Shown: positions 32,596-40,516 of the stretch, piece by piece
Layout: each line of letters starts with the position of its first letter
How positions within the stretch are numbered: the first letter of the stretch is position 1
Origin: DASXVX01 sp036504075
GTDB taxonomy: Bacteria > Bacillota > Sulfobacillia > Symbiobacteriales > Symbiobacteriaceae
Assembly: GCA_036504075.1 (NCBI GenBank)
Contig: DASXVX010000072.1
Coordinates: forward strand, 62,001-126,000
Reading direction: 5' to 3'
DNA: 64,000 nucleotides
Position numbers and translations under genes: made by a program
Notes under the pieces: model-generated
What the model was told of the DNA's origin: nothing
The model's database searches: none
The model's input: only the letters and a program-made list of their open reading frames with translations

Positions 32596-32809
32596 GGAGT
32601 GGCACCGCCAGCTCCGCGTCGGCCGCCGAACAGATCACGTCGCAAACGGCCTGGCGAACCTGGCTTGGGTCCCAACCGACGCTCACCGCGACGCCGTGAC
32701 CCAGCAGGAACTCCAACTGCTCGGCTACCGGCCGCTTCTGGAGGTACCCGGCCAGCCGTTCCTCCAGTTCCTTGCGTTCGATCATCGCCTGGATCTGCTG
32801 CTGCATCAT
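32588..32809 (-). CDS. Hypothetical protein, 73 aa
   Basis: A short helical protein whose ATG overlaps the previous gene's stop by one base. The N-terminal helix is charged (ERKELEERLAGYLQKRP), and the rest is compact. It lies within a tightly packed minus-strand gene run. The family is unknown. Confidence 0.5.
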   Translation of the reverse strand: MMQQQIQAMIERKELEERLAGYLQKRPVAEQLEFLLGHGVAVSVGWDPSQVRQAVCDVICSAADAELAVPLHG

Positions 32810-33087
32810 CAGTGCTTCACGTCCTCTTCTGGATTCGGCAGGGGAATGACCACCATGCCAGCTGACCGAGCCCTGGCCAGTATGGCCGCCATCGTCAGAC
32901 GCTCATCAGCCCACTCGGGCATGAAGACGCTGGAGGCCACTCCCGGAGCCGCAAACTGAACCAGTACGATCACCGGCAGCCCCAACCTGGAACACGTCTC
33001 CACCAGGTGCTGTACCAGCGGCGCAATCTTCTCGTCATACTCTTTCTCCAGGTCCGGCATCGCCGGCAATTCCACTACATCAGCCAT
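32809..33087 (-). CDS. Hypothetical protein, 92 aa
   Basis: The start overlaps the methyltransferase stop by 8 bp. The pattern of helix, strand (LPVIVLVQFA) and helix with a MAAILARARSAGMVVIPLP end is seen in small phage proteins of unknown function. No motif can be named. Confidence 0.5.
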   Translation of the reverse strand: MADVVELPAMPDLEKEYDEKIAPLVQHLVETCSRLGLPVIVLVQFAAPGVASSVFMPEWADERLTMAAILARARSAGMVVIPLPNPEEDVKH

Positions 33088-33829
33088 GGCTTACAGCTCC
33101 CATCTCCGCCAGGGCTCGCCTGGCCATATCGCAGTATCCAGGGTCTTTGTCGACTCCGATCCACCGGCGGCCGAGCCGCTCGGCCGCCAGGCAGGTCGTG
33201 CCGCTCCCCATGAACGGGTCGAGTACCAGGTCGTTCTTGTACGTGTAGAGCCTAATCAAGCGGCTGGGCAGCTCCATCGGGAATGGCGCCGGGTGGCCCA
33301 CCTTGGTAGCGTTCGCCGGGAGAAAGCTCCAGACCGAGCGGGTGTATTCCACGAACTCCTCCGCCGTCAGATCCGACTCCCCCCGGTGCCCCATGGCCCA
33401 GTCGCCCTTAGAGAACACCAGGATATACTCGTGGACATCCCGCAACGTCGGGTTGCTCGGCAGCCGCCAGGAGCCCCAGGCTGTGCCCAACATCGGCCCC
33501 TTCGACCAGATGATTTCCCCCCGCATGTTGAGCTCCAGCCGCTCCAGCTGAAGGGTGATGTAGGCGTGTAACGGTAGGTAGGGCTTCCGGTCGACGCCGG
33601 CCACGTTGACGGCCATCCGCCCGCCTGGCTTCAGTACCCGGAAGCACTCCTGCCAGACCCCTGCCAGCATGGCCAGGTACTCCTCCAGCGGCATCGAATC
33701 GCCGTGCGTGGCGTAGTTGATGCCGACGTTATAGGGGGGCGACGTTACCACCAGGTCTACTATCCCGTCCGGAATCGGGCTGAGGTCTCGGCTGTCCCGG
33801 TTCAGGATGACGTGCTCGATCGTGGCCAC
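33080..33829 (-). CDS. DNA methyltransferase (beta-class), second copy
   Basis: The 249-aa protein has TSPPYN at 29-34 and DPFMGSGTT starting at 204, the beta-class order for N4-cytosine or N6-adenine enzymes. The family commonly spans 230-300 aa, so it is complete. No endonuclease is adjacent. It differs from the enzyme at 8002 in the central target-recognition region, so the two probably modify different sites. Confidence 0.87.
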   Translation of the reverse strand: MATIEHVILNRDSRDLSPIPDGIVDLVVTSPPYNVGINYATHGDSMPLEEYLAMLAGVWQECFRVLKPGGRMAVNVAGVDRKPYLPLHAYITLQLERLELNMRGEIIWSKGPMLGTAWGSWRLPSNPTLRDVHEYILVFSKGDWAMGHRGESDLTAEEFVEYTRSVWSFLPANATKVGHPAPFPMELPSRLIRLYTYKNDLVLDPFMGSGTTCLAAERLGRRWIGVDKDPGYCDMARRALAEMGAVSHG

Positions 33830-33865
33830 CTCGTTAGTTGCCTCTCGCTCTCTTACCGCCCTGAG

Positions 33866-35053
33866 TTAGCTGGCGGCCGGCTTTCCGTCCATCCAATTGC
33901 GCAGGGCGTCCGGCGCCACCGGCTTGATCTTCAGGTCCAGATCCTTGCCGATCACCACTTTGGCCCGCTGCTCCACCGCAAACACGATGAACGTCTGGTC
34001 GCCCACCGTCATCTGCCGGAAGCGTTCCAGGTCTGTAGGCGCCAACTTGATGTCGATGTCGCCCGCCTGCATCCGCAGACTGATGGGATTCTCTTGAGGG
34101 CCACCGAAGAGCGAATCAAAGACCGGCTTGTAGCCAAGGTCGCCGAAGGCAGACTCCCAGCTAGCCTTAAAGCCGAGCCGGTCGATGCCGTGTCCGACTG
34201 CCTTCTCCAAGCTATCGGCCACTTTGTTCACTTCGAGGCCGGTGGCGGTCTCGTTTTCATAGAGGAATTCGCCCATTTTCCGGAACAGGTCGTGCGGCAC
34301 TTCGCCGCCGGCGTTCTCCGCCGCAATCATGCGGACCAGCGCCTGCCCTTCTCGGCGGGGGCTCAGCTTCAGCCCCGCCTCCAGCGCCTTGAACCAGGCG
34401 GCGCCGCTGGTAGCGTAGATCATGAGGTCTGCCGACTCCCGGCCGTCATCGTCCAGGCAGGGGAAGAAGACGGCCCGGCTGACGCTGGCCCTCTTGATCA
34501 CGTTGCTCAGTGCGTGAGTTATGAACTTACCAGTGTCCTCGTCGAAGAGGGCGTCTTCGCGGTCTTCCAGGTCGCAGAGGGTGGTAAAGACAAACTGCAC
34601 CGGCCGGGCCCCGAGACTCGGGACCATCTGGAACCGGAGCACGGCCACCAGGTGGTTCGTAATTGCTCCAGCCGCCATGACCTTGTAGCTGAACGCGTTG
34701 CCCAGCTCGATCAACTCGTCCGGGTTGAACGCCGGCAGATCCCGGATAGACTCCATGATCTCGACGGCTGGGCGGTTCTTCATCCGGTCGAACTCCGGCG
34801 AGGCCACTTTGGCGACGGAGAGGACTTCACCGGTATAAAAGGCCGGGAAGTTCACTTCCCCGAGGCCGCCGCCGATCGCCTGGTACAGATGCCGCTCCAA
34901 AACCGACCGTATCGAAGGTTCCAATTGATCCCACTGCATGACCTCCGCACGGGTTAGCACCTTACGGTCGTCGTTCCGGGTGATGTGGCCCAAATACACC
35001 TCGCTGATGACAAGCGTGCCTTCCTGAGCAGCTTGCAGTAGCTTTTGAAGCAT
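33866..35053 (-). CDS. Conserved-looking protein, 395 aa, possibly YejK/NdpA-like
   Basis: The ATG at 35053 starts a soluble alpha/beta protein. Weak pattern similarity to the 37-kDa nucleoid-associated family (PF04245) is suggested by overall length and by segments such as FITHALSNVIKRASVSRAVFFPC and FIVFAVEQRAKVVIG (about 160-185 and 350-370). This is uncertain. It lies between the methyltransferase and a zinc-ribbon gene in the DNA-processing block. Confidence 0.45.
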   Translation of the reverse strand: MLQKLLQAAQEGTLVISEVYLGHITRNDDRKVLTRAEVMQWDQLEPSIRSVLERHLYQAIGGGLGEVNFPAFYTGEVLSVAKVASPEFDRMKNRPAVEIMESIRDLPAFNPDELIELGNAFSYKVMAAGAITNHLVAVLRFQMVPSLGARPVQFVFTTLCDLEDREDALFDEDTGKFITHALSNVIKRASVSRAVFFPCLDDDGRESADLMIYATSGAAWFKALEAGLKLSPRREGQALVRMIAAENAGGEVPHDLFRKMGEFLYENETATGLEVNKVADSLEKAVGHGIDRLGFKASWESAFGDLGYKPVFDSLFGGPQENPISLRMQAGDIDIKLAPTDLERFRQMTVGDQTFIVFAVEQRAKVVIGKDLDLKIKPVAPDALRNWMDGKPAAS

Positions 35054-35069
35054 GAGCTTCCGCCCCTCT

Positions 35070-35459
35070 CTAGCCTTGTGTTGGGTTCGAGCCTGCCGCC
35101 TCCAGTCGCTCGGACGCCGGCGTGTCCCAGACGATGACGCCGTTCTCCTCCCGGAGCGCCGGGCACCGTGCCCTGATCCACGCTCCCCAGCGCTTCCCGT
35201 CCTCCCGCAAACGCTCGATCATCCATGTGAACTCACCCGGGTCGACAGGCATCTTGCGCAGGCTGAGGTGATCGGCCTCGCAGGTGTAGTCGCACTCTTG
35301 AAGGCCTGCCTCGACGGCTTCCTTGCAGTATTGGCAGGCGACGTAGCGCTTCTCCTCGTCATTCACCAGCACGATCACCGTCCAGGCCGCCGGGAAATAG
35401 CCGCAGTACCGGCACACGGGATAGTGGTTCAGGATCTCAAACGACGTGACGCTCATCAT
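35070..35459 (-). CDS. Zinc-ribbon protein, 129 aa
   Basis: Cysteine pairs CRYC (about 16-19) and CQYC (about 42-45) flank a short strand pair, as in a zinc ribbon. Two further cysteines (CDY, CEA) follow. The C-terminal half is helical and may contact nucleic acid or a partner. The family is unknown. Confidence 0.55.
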   Translation of the reverse strand: MMSVTSFEILNHYPVCRYCGYFPAAWTVIVLVNDEEKRYVACQYCKEAVEAGLQECDYTCEADHLSLRKMPVDPGEFTWMIERLREDGKRWGAWIRARCPALREENGVIVWDTPASERLEAAGSNPTQG

Positions 35460-35475
35460 GCTTTCCCCCTTTTGC

Positions 35476-35922
35476 CTAATGCGCAGCCAATACTCTGGCC
35501 GCCGGCGGCACGCCCGGGAGTTTGGCCAGACCGAAAGCCAACGCCAGCCACTGCTCTGGCGGCAGGCCTTGCGCGGCGTACCAGGTCTTCAGCCAATCCT
35601 GCAGGTACCGGCGGTGCTCCTGACCTATCCGGCCGCCCCGGTGAAGTGCCGCCTCATGGGGACCGCACAAGCCGCACCGATTAACCGGATCATGCACCCC
35701 GCCGTCAGCCTTCGGAATGGCGTGCGGGTAGCTCACGATCGGTTCACGGCAATCCGGCATGTAGCACCGGCCGCCCGTTCGGCTGCTCACGGCGGCCGCT
35801 ACCCGGCCACGGCCGATTAGCTCCTTCAAATTCTTGGCCTGGCTTCGCTCCATGGCGGCCGTCTCGTTCCGGTGAAGGTAGCCCTCCGCCCGCTTCCGAT
35901 TCAGCCGTCCGTGGCTGCCCAT
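35476..35922 (-). CDS. HNH-type endonuclease-like protein, 148 aa
   Basis: The ATG at 35922 follows GGAGGCGATC. The core CYMPDC-x9-H-x10-N-x-CGLCGPHEAALH has the cysteine, histidine and asparagine spacing of an HNH zinc/metal finger. A basic N-terminal region precedes it. It could be a DNA-nicking enzyme of the replication or packaging machinery. HNH proteins often sit beside terminases, but no terminase is recognised here. Confidence 0.6.
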   Translation of the reverse strand: MGSHGRLNRKRAEGYLHRNETAAMERSQAKNLKELIGRGRVAAAVSSRTGGRCYMPDCREPIVSYPHAIPKADGGVHDPVNRCGLCGPHEAALHRGGRIGQEHRRYLQDWLKTWYAAQGLPPEQWLALAFGLAKLPGVPPAARVLAAH

Positions 35923-36034
35923 ACCGATCGCCTCCGTTCCCTAAAGGGCCGCCCCCGCACTCCGTGCACAACCCCGCTGCCCGCCAGGCCGCCCGCTTCG
36001 CTGCCATGAGCGCTGCTTTGGACATCCGGGTCAC
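35744..36034 (-). CDS. Doubtful ORF with a CTECGG motif, overlapping the HNH gene
   Basis: A GTG at 36034 lies 3 bp after the giant ORF's stop, with GGAGTGGTAGGGG before it. The first 35 residues (KAALMAAKRAAWRAAGLCTECGG) look like a true small zinc-binding phage protein. After that the frame degrades into Arg/Gly/Pro-rich shadow sequence that overlaps the HNH gene. It may be a short gene, or the 5' part of a frameshifted longer HNH protein. Confidence 0.3.
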   Translation of the reverse strand: MTRMSKAALMAAKRAAWRAAGLCTECGGGPLGNGGDRYGQPRTAESEAGGGLPSPERDGRHGAKPGQEFEGANRPWPGSGRREQPNGRPVLHAGLP

Positions 36035-36037
36035 CCC

Positions 36038-39000
36038 CTACCACTCCGGCAGCGCCGGCAGTTCGTTGACAAGCTCCTCCAGCTGGGGCACCAGCTCCTG
36101 GCGGATCATGGCGGTACCGCCCCCGGTGATCACGATGTGCCGGCCGCCGTCCTGGATGACCATCTGGCTCTCGATCGTCTTTTGACCCCCAGAACTGGCC
36201 TTCCAAAGCTCGACCCGGAAGTAGACCGGGTTCCCGGAGTAAACGGCCGCCACTTCGCCACCGCCGTAGTCGTGGCCAAATCGGATGGTCAGGTCCGATC
36301 CTTTGACTTCGATGGCCTTTTGACCGGGCCGCCCCGACACCTCTTTGTGGGCGTAGGGCGGCGTGTACGGCACCTGGGGCTCACCTGTCCGCATCCAAAT
36401 CCGCTGTTCAGGGATTGTGACCTTCATGATCCCGAAACTCGCCGGCAGGGAGTTGGCCCCGATGTCCTGCCGCAGGTCCCAGTGCCGCAGCACCCGCTCC
36501 AGGGGCAAGTAGCACTCCCGCCCGAAAAGCATCGTGCCTTCACCAGCTTTGAACTCCCAGTGCTTCCGCCCGATCTCCGCCAGGGTCTTGGCCCGCTCGG
36601 CATGGAGGTCGACCTTTGGCTCCGGCTTCTGCGGAGCGGCTGCCGGCGGCGCCGTAGACGGTTCGGGCTCAGGTGTGGACGGCGGAGGGGTTTTCGTAGA
36701 CGGCGGCGCCTTCGCCGGACCTGCCGCGCGCGCGGCACCCTCTTGTTCGAGCACTCGGTCTATCACAGCCGGCGCTTGCCGGATGCTGGGCTTTTGGTCC
36801 ACCAGCGTCTGCGCAACCTTTGCTTTGACCGGCTCCGGAGCGTCCTTCGTCTGCCCGAGAAAGGCCCGGGCCGCCTGGACTCCCAGATCGCCGATAGCCA
36901 CCTGGTGCTGCAGGTTAGCCGGCAGTTCGAGCAGCTGCAGATACTCGTTTACGTGGCTGCGGGACATCCCCACCGCATCGGCAACGTCGCCCTGCGAAGT
37001 GAGGACCTGTAGCATGCGCTTGTAGGCTCTGGCTTCGTCGATGGGGCTAAGGTCCTCACGCTGCAGGTTCTCGGCCGCCATCGCAGCCAGGGCTTGCGCT
37101 TCATCGGCGCTGATGACCCGGCACGGGACATCGACCAGGCCGGCCATCTTGGCAGCCCGCAGGCGTCGCTCGCCAGCTACCAGCGTGTACTGGCCATTCT
37201 GCTCCGTGACCAGCAGCGGCTCCAGCACGTCTTTGGCCGCCCGGATCGACGCCGCTAGCCCTTCGAGCTTGACCTGGTCGAACGTCGTGCGTTGGTTGCC
37301 ACCGGGGAAGTGCCCCAGGGAACCCAGCGGCAGCCGCAAGAGGGGCTCCGTGGCCAGCCGCTGCACCTGCGCAGGCGTCTCGGCCGGTGGCGAATTCTGC
37401 CCGGGTTGCATCAGACTGGCCAACTCCTGCTTGATCTCCTCGAGACGCCGCTGCCGTTCTTGGAGCTCCCACTCGGGCAGCTTCTGCCCAAGGAAGTTGC
37501 GGCCATCCTTGAGGACGCCCTCCAGCACCAGCTTCTCGTCGAGAAGGCGTTTCATCGTCACGGCCGGGTCCTCTCCCCCCGGGTCCACCGCAGGGGGCGC
37601 CCGGTTCTCCGCCTGCTGCAGGGCCTGTCCCACCCGGCGCTCCTGCCGGGCGGACTCGACCGCCTCGGCCGGCGCCGCCTTCGCCGGCTCTGCCCCGGCT
37701 GTCTGCCCGACCGTCTCGCTTACCAACTGGGGATTAATCACCTGGTGGTACACCTTGCGTTTCACAGGTTCAGCCGGCAAAACGAACGTCGCGTTGCGAC
37801 AGTTGTCACATCTGCGGGCGGCGTGTCCATCCGGAAGAGGCTTGGCGCCTTCAACCGGCCAGAGTGCGTGGTGCAGCCGGCCACATGCGGCACATGCCAC
37901 CACTTCCGGCTGACTGGTCTGGGCTCCGTCCGCTACCTCGGCGCCTGCTGTTGCCTCTGCTTCCGCTTCGGCATGGGCCAGGTCGACCAGCGACACCTCA
38001 CTGTCAACCTGGGCACCGGCATGTTTGGCCTTCCACCGGTTGACTACCGCCCACACCTCCGTCATGACTTCCGGCCCCTTGGGGACCACAGCGGAGTCCT
38101 CCGGCCCGTAACGGCTCAAGAGACTCTTGAACTCCTCGCCCGAAAGCCACAGGCTGACCATGATTGACCCGGTTGGCATGGTCCGAATGCAGATCAGTGG
38201 CGGAACGACTGGCGCGTCGTCTGCCGGAGACTCCGGTGCGGCTGCCTGGCCCGCTGGCTGGCGGAGATGCTCCAGAATGGCGGTTCCTACCCGATGGGCG
38301 AGAGTCGACTCGGGCTCCACATCGATGTTCCCGAGCACCCGCTGATTGTGCAGCAGCTGGACGTGATCCGCCGGGACACCGGGCAGTTGCTGGGCGTTAA
38401 GCTCCCACCCTGCCCCCTTGATGCCTTTAAGCACGGCCGCCGCCCGCTCGTTCCCGGTGGTCACCAGGTAGAACGTAATCTCGGCCGGCGAATGCTCGAT
38501 TGACTCGTTGGTCTCGCAGCACGCCGATTCGTAAGCCAGATGATCACGTCGAATCAGTTGGAGCATCTCCCACCGCGCATCATGCCTGCTCAAATCGATC
38601 GATCCCAGGGTCTTGCCGTCCGGGTTGATGATTCTTGCCCTGGTTTGGCCGATTTTGCCATCCTCGTCGACCTCCGCCTGCAATTCCCAGCCATCCTCCC
38701 GGTCCGGATACTGGTTGCAGGCGTCCACAGTCCCGCTGTTGCCGGTCAGAAGGTGATAGGTCCGCATGTTGTTGCACCTCCGTTCAATGAGCAGTTGAGT
38801 GGGGCTCCAGCCCCGCAAGTTGCCACCAGGTCGATGCACGACAATCGGGCCATTCGGCTTGGTCCAGTCAACGGCCTCGACCACCCCCGACCAGCCGGCG
38901 CCCCGATGACGGACGGTAAGGCCGGGGCCCCATTCCTCAGGGAACGGCTGATCGTCCGGTACGCCCACCAGCAGTTTCGGGGGCACGGCCTGTTCCGCAG

Positions 39001-39511
39001 TAATGGTGGCGGGAGCCCCGGGTATCCCCGGGAGGTGCCAGCAAATCCGATCGACCCGCACATACTGCCTTGTGCGACCTGTCGGCCACCAGTCGTCGGT
39101 GCCGGGCCGTAGTACGAGACTCTCGGCCGTGGTCTCACCGACCTGCCAGCGGGTCCACTCCCGAGGCATGATCCCTCCGAACCGGTCAACTCTCGTCAGG
39201 CCCGGGAGCGCCTTAGCGCTGGATTGAGCGAACCCGGCCGCCGGCATCACCCGTCGCATGTTGGGCCTCCCTTCGGTCGGGCACCTGTCGTTCAGGTAGT
39301 TGATCACGTCCTGTACCGTCCGCCACCCCTCAAGGTCCTCGTCGAACATGCTGACGTCCAGCTCCGCCTGAAGACCCAGAAGCAATTCGACCAACTGCGG
39401 GCTGTCCAGCCCCATGGTGTCGAGCCGGGACTCCGGCGTGATTTGGGTGACGTCAATCTCCGGCCACTCGTCCTCGATTAGCTGCCGGATACACCCAAGC
39501 ACGTCCGCCAT
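36038..39511 (-). CDS. Giant ORF: acyl-carrier-like domain plus ParB/HTH region
   Basis: An uninterrupted 1157-codon frame. Residues 1-80 match the acyl carrier protein fold: ITPESRLDTMGLDSPQLVEL, then DEDLEGWRTVQDVINYL, with a possible phosphopantetheine site at Ser37. A basic linker and an SH3/KOW-like region follow (to about 240). A region of unknown function comes next, then a zinc-binding CAAC...CDNC (about 540-573). A ParB nuclease-type domain (about 725-815, VAGERRLRAAKMAGL) and HTH (about 835-865, VADAVGMSRSHVNEYL) follow, then a Pro-rich stretch and a beta-rich C-terminus. Strong internal ribosome binding sites at two in-frame ATGs suggest joined genes. No ParA partner is seen. Confidence 0.65.
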   Translation of the reverse strand: MADVLGCIRQLIEDEWPEIDVTQITPESRLDTMGLDSPQLVELLLGLQAELDVSMFDEDLEGWRTVQDVINYLNDRCPTEGRPNMRRVMPAAGFAQSSAKALPGLTRVDRFGGIMPREWTRWQVGETTAESLVLRPGTDDWWPTGRTRQYVRVDRICWHLPGIPGAPATITAEQAVPPKLLVGVPDDQPFPEEWGPGLTVRHRGAGWSGVVEAVDWTKPNGPIVVHRPGGNLRGWSPTQLLIERRCNNMRTYHLLTGNSGTVDACNQYPDREDGWELQAEVDEDGKIGQTRARIINPDGKTLGSIDLSRHDARWEMLQLIRRDHLAYESACCETNESIEHSPAEITFYLVTTGNERAAAVLKGIKGAGWELNAQQLPGVPADHVQLLHNQRVLGNIDVEPESTLAHRVGTAILEHLRQPAGQAAAPESPADDAPVVPPLICIRTMPTGSIMVSLWLSGEEFKSLLSRYGPEDSAVVPKGPEVMTEVWAVVNRWKAKHAGAQVDSEVSLVDLAHAEAEAEATAGAEVADGAQTSQPEVVACAACGRLHHALWPVEGAKPLPDGHAARRCDNCRNATFVLPAEPVKRKVYHQVINPQLVSETVGQTAGAEPAKAAPAEAVESARQERRVGQALQQAENRAPPAVDPGGEDPAVTMKRLLDEKLVLEGVLKDGRNFLGQKLPEWELQERQRRLEEIKQELASLMQPGQNSPPAETPAQVQRLATEPLLRLPLGSLGHFPGGNQRTTFDQVKLEGLAASIRAAKDVLEPLLVTEQNGQYTLVAGERRLRAAKMAGLVDVPCRVISADEAQALAAMAAENLQREDLSPIDEARAYKRMLQVLTSQGDVADAVGMSRSHVNEYLQLLELPANLQHQVAIGDLGVQAARAFLGQTKDAPEPVKAKVAQTLVDQKPSIRQAPAVIDRVLEQEGAARAAGPAKAPPSTKTPPPSTPEPEPSTAPPAAAPQKPEPKVDLHAERAKTLAEIGRKHWEFKAGEGTMLFGRECYLPLERVLRHWDLRQDIGANSLPASFGIMKVTIPEQRIWMRTGEPQVPYTPPYAHKEVSGRPGQKAIEVKGSDLTIRFGHDYGGGEVAAVYSGNPVYFRVELWKASSGGQKTIESQMVIQDGGRHIVITGGGTAMIRQELVPQLEELVNELPALPEW
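36722..36737. repeat. GC palindrome inside the ParB ORF
   Basis: The 16-bp perfect palindrome TGCCGCGCGCGCGGCA shares its core with the 22-bp copies at 4013 and 50954. It lies in the coding region just after the ParB/HTH domain. Confidence 0.55.
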
Positions 39512-39534
39512 CAGGCGGCGCCCCGGTAGGCACA

Positions 39535-39579
39535 ACTCAGGCCGCTACCTGCCATGAGTTACCCCCCCCGGAAGTTTTT
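39535..39579. repeat. 45-bp direct repeat, copy 1
   Basis: It starts ACTCAGGCCGCTAC and ends GGAAGTTTTT, with a run of 8 Cs. It differs from copy 2 at two bases and one C in the run. It encodes the KTSGGGNSWQVAA end of the 121-aa protein. Confidence 0.8.
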
Positions 39580-39902
39580 GGAATTCCGTCGGTGGGTGTA
39601 GCAAGGACGGGGCGAGCCGGGACGTTTTTCCCGCCGGCAATCTCCAGTTGCCGGCGAGCAGCCGCAGCTTCCGGCGTGTCAGGCACCTGGCCAGAGAACG
39701 ACGCCGGTACCGTCAGACCCCGGAGCTGCAGTTCCTCCGCCACAAGGCGCTCATAGTACCGTACCGTGCCCTCATAGATGGACTCCGGCTGATCTTCCGG
39801 CTGTCCGTTTTTCATGCGCAAAGCAACTGCCACCTTCAGGTGCCCACGGGCAGCCTCCAGCTTGTCCGCGTTGGGCATGCGATCAAAAAAAGACTTTGTC
39901 AT
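39537..39902 (-). CDS. Hypothetical protein, 121 aa
   Basis: The ATG at 39902 follows TGGAGGGGCTAG. The N-terminal part is helical and charged (about 1-75). A Pro/Ala linker and a Gly/Ser tail encoded by the 45-bp repeat follow. The family is unknown. It lies between the two copies of that repeat. Confidence 0.5.
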   Translation of the reverse strand: MTKSFFDRMPNADKLEAARGHLKVAVALRMKNGQPEDQPESIYEGTVRYYERLVAEELQLRGLTVPASFSGQVPDTPEAAAARRQLEIAGGKNVPARPVLATPTDGIPKTSGGGNSWQVAA

Positions 39903-39903
39903 G

Positions 39904-40017
39904 CTAGCCCCTCCAGCCGTAGGCCTGAATTAGCCCCGACGTCAGCCGGTGCTGATGCTCGATCGCCTGGTCCAGGGCGGCGCCTCGGTTGGCGTGACTC
40001 AGGCCGCTACTTGCCAC
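39904..40017 (-). CDS. Possible truncated RecU-like N-terminus, 37 aa
   Basis: The GTG at 40017 lies 6 bases after a run of nine Gs. The peptide contains SHANRGAALDQAIEHQ. This resembles the 'ANRG..LE..I' opening of RecU Holliday junction resolvases, but it ends after 37 residues, before any catalytic residue. It may be a remnant left when a repeat-flanked segment replaced the rest of a resolvase gene. The similarity is short and could be chance. Confidence 0.3.
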   Translation of the reverse strand: MASSGLSHANRGAALDQAIEHQHRLTSGLIQAYGWRG

Positions 40018-40042
40018 GAGTTACCCCCCCCCGGAAGTTTTT
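39997..40042. repeat. 45-bp direct repeat, copy 2 (nine Cs)
   Basis: It is nearly identical to 39535-39579 but has nine Cs in the run rather than eight. The extra base puts the 88-aa gene above it into an early stop. With eight Cs it would end in the same tail as the 121-aa protein. Confidence 0.8.
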
Positions 40043-40287
40043 ACCTTTTCCGATGCGTCCACGGCGTTGTTGACGTGAAATGCCGCAAACTCCTGAGCTT
40101 TGTCGACGGAAACGGCAACGCCGCTCAAGTGCTGCCGGACCGTCCCAATCTTGTCCCGCACCGACACCTCAGCGTGCCAGGCCCAGCCGCCAATCGCCGG
40201 ATACACTGTGGCGCTGTGCAGCGGAGGGGCACACGCCGCCTCCCAGACATCCGTAAACCTCTGGCGCCAATGCAGAGTTATGGCCAT
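40021..40287 (-). CDS. Hypothetical protein, 88 aa
   Basis: The ATG at 40287 follows GGAGGGTAGC and overlaps the neighbouring stop region. It starts with an HWRQRFTDVWEAAC helix, then a strand and helix. Its C-terminus (KVKTSGGG) lies in the repeat with the C-run. The family is unknown. Confidence 0.5.
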   Translation of the reverse strand: MAITLHWRQRFTDVWEAACAPPLHSATVYPAIGGWAWHAEVSVRDKIGTVRQHLSGVAVSVDKAQEFAAFHVNNAVDASEKVKTSGGG

Positions 40288-40288
40288 G

Positions 40289-40516
40289 CTACCCTCCGAA
40301 GCCGCAGGCCTGCAGCAGCGCGTCGCTCTGCACCGAAACCCGCACGGCCCAGCGCCACATGATCACGGTGAGGATGACCAAGACGACGAGCAGGATCATC
40401 TCGGTATTCTCGATGGCCCAGAACAGCAAGCGTTCAAGCCAGATCCGCACGGACGCTCGTCCACGTGCGGCCTGTACGGGTGTAGATGACGCCAACAGAC
40501 GGGTGAGGTTGTTCAC
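40289..40516 (-). CDS. Small membrane protein, 75 aa
   Basis: The GTG at 40516 overlaps the preceding stop by GTGA. One strong membrane helix (about 36-56, TEMILLVVLVILTVIMW) lies between an amphipathic helix and a short tail. The family is unknown. Confidence 0.55.
   Translation of the reverse strand: MNNLTRLLASSTPVQAARGRASVRIWLERLLFWAIENTEMILLVVLVILTVIMWRWAVRVSVQSDALLQACGFGG

Noticed and set aside
33704..34957. 417-codon plus-strand ORF opposite the 395-aa protein
   Set aside because: It runs across the boundary of two coupled minus-strand genes and has no ribosome binding site. It is an antisense shadow.
35476..35922. HNH protein as sign of a tailed-phage packaging cluster
   Set aside because: There is no terminase or portal beside it, and it lies in the replication block well away from the particle genes.
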